This document shows positions 60,919 through 64,000 of a DNA stretch of 64,000 nucleotides, in pieces. The translations under genes were made by a program, and so were the position numbers. The stretch spans positions 9,866,777-9,930,776 of the forward strand of contig NC_051141.1 in the NCBI RefSeq assembly GCF_014839805.1. The letters are read 5' to 3'. The number at the start of each line of letters is the position of its first letter. Position 1 is the first letter of the stretch. Origin of the DNA: Manduca sexta (taxonomy: Eukaryota; Arthropoda; Insecta; Lepidoptera; Sphingidae). The notes under the pieces are model-generated. The model worked only from the letters and a program-made list of their open reading frames with translations. It made no database searches and was not told where the DNA came from.

Positions 60919-61592
60919 GGGGTTATATTCTGTTAGAAGTCCTAAAAAAAGCTTTTAAATTTATTGATCTAATTTTTTTTACACATATTACGGTATCTTT
61001 TAACTGTCTTTTAAGACTTAATATTAGTAAAAATATTTATTTGGAAAGGAGCTACAGCTGATCTCTGGGAGCTCCTCTCAAAAAAGACGTTTTGCTGTGA
61101 CCACTATATCTTTGAACTGGATCCTCTGAAATTAAAAAACCAAACAGATTTCGTTAAAGTAATGTTAAATCTAGTAATTAACCGGAGATTTTTTCTCACC
61201 GATAAATATATAGAAGGTTTATAATATTTAAAGCCGATCGTTTTTTTTGAGTAACCGCGTATTTGTCAAAAAAATTGCTTATTCATTCGATTACTTACTA
61301 GAAATTAACTAGTTTAACATTACTTTAACGAAATCTGTTTGGTTTTTTTAGTTACAGAGGATCCAGTTCAAAGATATAGTTGTCACCGCTAAACGACTTT
61401 TTGGAGAGGAGCTCCCGGAGATCAGCTGCAGCTCCGTTCCAAATAAATATTTTTACTAATATTAAGTCTTAAAATACAGTTAAAAGATACCACAATATGT
61501 GTACATATTTTTAGATCAATAAATTTAAAAGTTTTCTTAGAAAAAAATCTGGAAAATTTACTTTTTTCGGCCTTCTAACTGTATATAACCCC
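60919..61592. mobile_element. Fold-back element, 674 bp, arms ~260-290 bp
   Basis: The left arm (60919-61176) and right arm (61305-61592) are inverted copies with about a 128-bp spacer. Termini read GGGGTTATATTCTGTTAGAA and, on the other strand, GGGGTTATATACAGTTAGAA. Inside, GGAGCTACAGCTGATCTCTG...TTTGAACTGGATCCTCTG pairs with its counterpart at 61358-61438. The right arm carries about 30 extra bases near its outer end. No clean target duplication and no coding frame were found. The end sequences differ from those of the 16972-18598 element apart from the initial GGGG. Confidence 0.8.
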
Positions 61593-63224
61593 TTAAGAAA
61601 ATTCACCTCTAGTGAGTGACATTGCTAAATTGTGTATATTGTTTGATATTCGAATATATTAAAAATCTTCAGTTATCTACCTCTTAGTGGCTAATCGACG
61701 TAACCCAATAGACCAACATGTCCCGCAGCTGTTTTGCAAGAAATATTTAATTCGCACGAGCCCTTTCCTTAAAGTAAACATTGCACGATTAAGATATCAT
61801 TGCTTCTTGTTCTATTAGGTACTTAATATATTCATCCAAATTCATAGTCGCAAATCATAATACGTAGTCAATTATAATTTAAAATAATTATATTATAATA
61901 TACGCAATATCGACTTGATTGTGTGCTGTATAATTTAATAAACGTTAGAAGATGTAGAAAAACGTGCGTGTCGCACCGTTATTATTACCAACACGTATAA
62001 TATGTTGGCAGATAGTACATGCTAAATAGTCGCATTTATTAATTTCACTCATGATATCTTTAGAAATCCTTTACTCGTTGCAGTTATCGCGAAATTAATA
62101 TAAACCAGCGTTAATTGAGTGTAGTCCAAAGCTAAAGATATCTTCAATAAATGTTGTTATGTGGATTAAGCACTGGAAAACTAGTGTTGTTTAGTTTTTG
62201 CAGGCTGCCTACGAGTCAATATTGTTATATTAATAGCGAAGTTGTGATAGCTAATGCAAAAGTTTCCAAAACTGTGGCGTGTAATAAGTGTAGCTTGCAT
62301 AATATGAAATGGCACCTCTTAGTGTCTGTGATAATTAAAATCATAGAGAAACTTGTTCCGATCTAACCTGGACATGACGATGACACCAAACTGGAAAATA
62401 TTATTCATGGATTATGAAATGTATATTTGTTTATGGGTTTATTATACTAATAATTAGTCGTAGTATAATAAAGCAAGTAATATTACTACAAATGTAATTG
62501 TCAATTGCAAAAATATACTCTAATACCTGAATGTGACAACAAAGTATTTTGAAAAATCTATCGAAGATATTTTGCGTTAATGGAACAACGAATATAGTCT
62601 ACTATCTGACATAGCATCAACAAGTCACTAATAAAATGCTACAACGAAAATGCGCGACTTGAATGGAAAAGTTGTTACCTTCGCTACATTGAGAATAGGC
62701 TCATATAATACGTCGACATTGTGTGATTTTCAATACACATATTATATTTAATACATATTTTTATACTACATTAACGATGCACTACTTACGTCTTTGAAGT
62801 GTAATAATAATGACACAGTAGACGTGACTCCCGCCGTGAATCTAATTGTCACGGTCGTACAAATACTATTACAAAGGGCTTCGTTATGGACAACAATCGT
62901 CTATATTGAATACATATTATATACCTTTAACGACAGTGTAATATTTTTTAATATATTTTTATGGCATGTACGAACGTAATACTGCTCTGAAAGTTGACTC
63001 TAGTTCAGTCAACTGAGGTGAAATCGAAGTACCAAATAGGCATCATAAAATTAATGTAGACACAAATTTATTCGACGCGACACGATATGCAACACATAAC
63101 ATTTAAACACTTGATTTTATATTAATAAAAAATGCAATAATTTTACAAACATACTTATCGTATACAATGCTATGTAATGTGTCATGTTAAGTACTTATGT
63201 TTGATATTATGGTTTGATTTTTTT
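61593..63224. other. Intergenic DNA, no gene recognised
   Basis: AT-rich DNA with only short frames such as plus 62151-62366, which I do not recognise. No repeats with clear ends were found. Confidence 0.4.
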
Positions 63225-63340
63225 TACCTCAGCACGGTAATATGACCCCACCGCACCTAAAAGTGTGGAGTGGGGTCTAGAAAAAATGTCGAATGATGAG
63301 AGATGACTAGGTTTTCTTGTCAGTCGACACTATTATGCCG
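63225..63340 (-). repeat. Interspersed repeat, copy B (GACCCCAC hairpin)
   Basis: On the minus strand: AGTCATCTCTCATCATTCGA, TAGACCCCACTCCACACTTT, GTGCGGTGGGGTCATATTAC, CGTGCTGAGGTAAAAAA. The order and hairpin match copy A at 1375-1500 in the opposite orientation. The class is unknown. Confidence 0.45.
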
Positions 63341-64000
63341 GCGTTTGAAACCGAATATACATACACTGATCCCGGAACACGACATACTTACGTAGGCCAC
63401 TACAGCGGGTTTTATACCTAGTGTAAAGTAGTCGATATCCGGGACATCCTATCAACAGTAGATATAACATTTTTCTTATTTATCTCTTTCATATAAAATG
63501 AAAAGACTAAATCTCGTTTATTACTTTATACACGTTACATAAGTGGGACAAATTTGTTCTTACGTTATGTTATGTGGTAATATTACACTTTTTTAAGAAA
63601 CATTACACCTGAGTAAGCGTAATATTATGTTTCTTGAAAAATTTACTCGTGAAATGTATGAACATCTATGTGATATATAAATAATAATATATAAAGCGAA
63701 ATGCTTTAGAAGGTGGCATAAAACAATGTGTCATAAAAGCTTGTTAAACCAATTCAATAATAAATAGTAGCGCTTTGTTACTTGAAGACAATATATTGTG
63801 TTGATGAAGGTTGTTACTTGAGAACTATGTAACGTAAGTAAAAGCTGGCAACGAAAATATTTTTTATTGTACAAACTGGCGTGTATTAAATTCAATAACG
63901 ATTATAATCAGGCTAAGTATAATATTGGTTCCAAAATAGGCTCGGTAAAATTGCATAAAAAAATTTAAAACAATGCATTTTTGAGACTGGGCAGTAACGG
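63341..64000. other. Right edge, non-coding
   Basis: AT-rich DNA with no recognised gene, RNA or transposon terminus up to the window edge. Confidence 0.4.

Noticed and set aside
1..64000. CRISPR arrays, operons, riboswitches, bacterial elements
   Set aside because: The sequence is animal nuclear DNA with spliced genes; no regularly spaced repeats or prokaryotic signals were seen.

Overview
This window looks like AT-rich nuclear DNA from an insect, most probably a moth or butterfly (Lepidoptera). It has long introns with GT..AG borders, three recognisable animal genes, and many relics of transposons whose ends and internal words match common lepidopteran repeats: Helitrons ending in a hairpin plus CTAG, a tRNA-derived SINE, and a MITE with CCGACTTC-AAAA ends. 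No prokaryotic features are present.

Layout. (1) 1-13638, minus strand: the first coding exon of a failed axon connections (fax/FAXC) homologue at 13333-13638. Everything left of it is the start of a first intron of more than 13 kb. It holds a SINE relic, a lepidopteran LINE-type tail, a multi-branched inverted repeat, a 1.45-kb Helitron with a remnant Rep/Hel gene, and a strong hairpin. (2) 13639-22247: intergenic, with a 1.63-kb fold-back element (arms about 620 bp, 4-bp target duplication). (3) 22248-34488, minus strand: a complete Mediator subunit 23 (MED23) gene, reconstructed as 17 exons that sum to 4035 nt (1344 codons plus stop). Its introns carry a SINE fragment, a complete SINE inside a tandem array, a Helitron remnant, a perfect 38-bp-arm palindrome and a MITE ending 49 bp from a splice donor. 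(4) 34489-42800: intergenic, with a pogo/Tigger-like relic, a fragment of LINE ORF2 and a decayed 5-kb non-LTR retrotransposon (gag, endonuclease, RT, RNase H) that ends about 150 bp before the next start codon. (5) 42801-50613, plus strand: a complete six-exon SOCS6/7-type gene (680 codons plus stop) with a long Ser/Lys-rich N-terminal region, an SH2 domain and a SOCS box. (6) 50614-64000: no supported gene; a small MITE, two short Helitrons, a Tc1-like MITE, a second fold-back element (60919-61592) and a repeat relic.

The three genes belong to unrelated pathways: axon development, transcription, and ubiquitin-linked signalling control. fax and MED23 lie in tandem on the minus strand, and MED23 and SOCS are head to head about 8.3 kb apart. 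I see no operon-like or novel defence system. The most unusual items are the two fold-back elements, the perfect intronic palindrome, the retroelement at the SOCS promoter, and paired YxVP motifs in the SOCS N-terminal region. Gene identities rest on family similarity recalled without a search.
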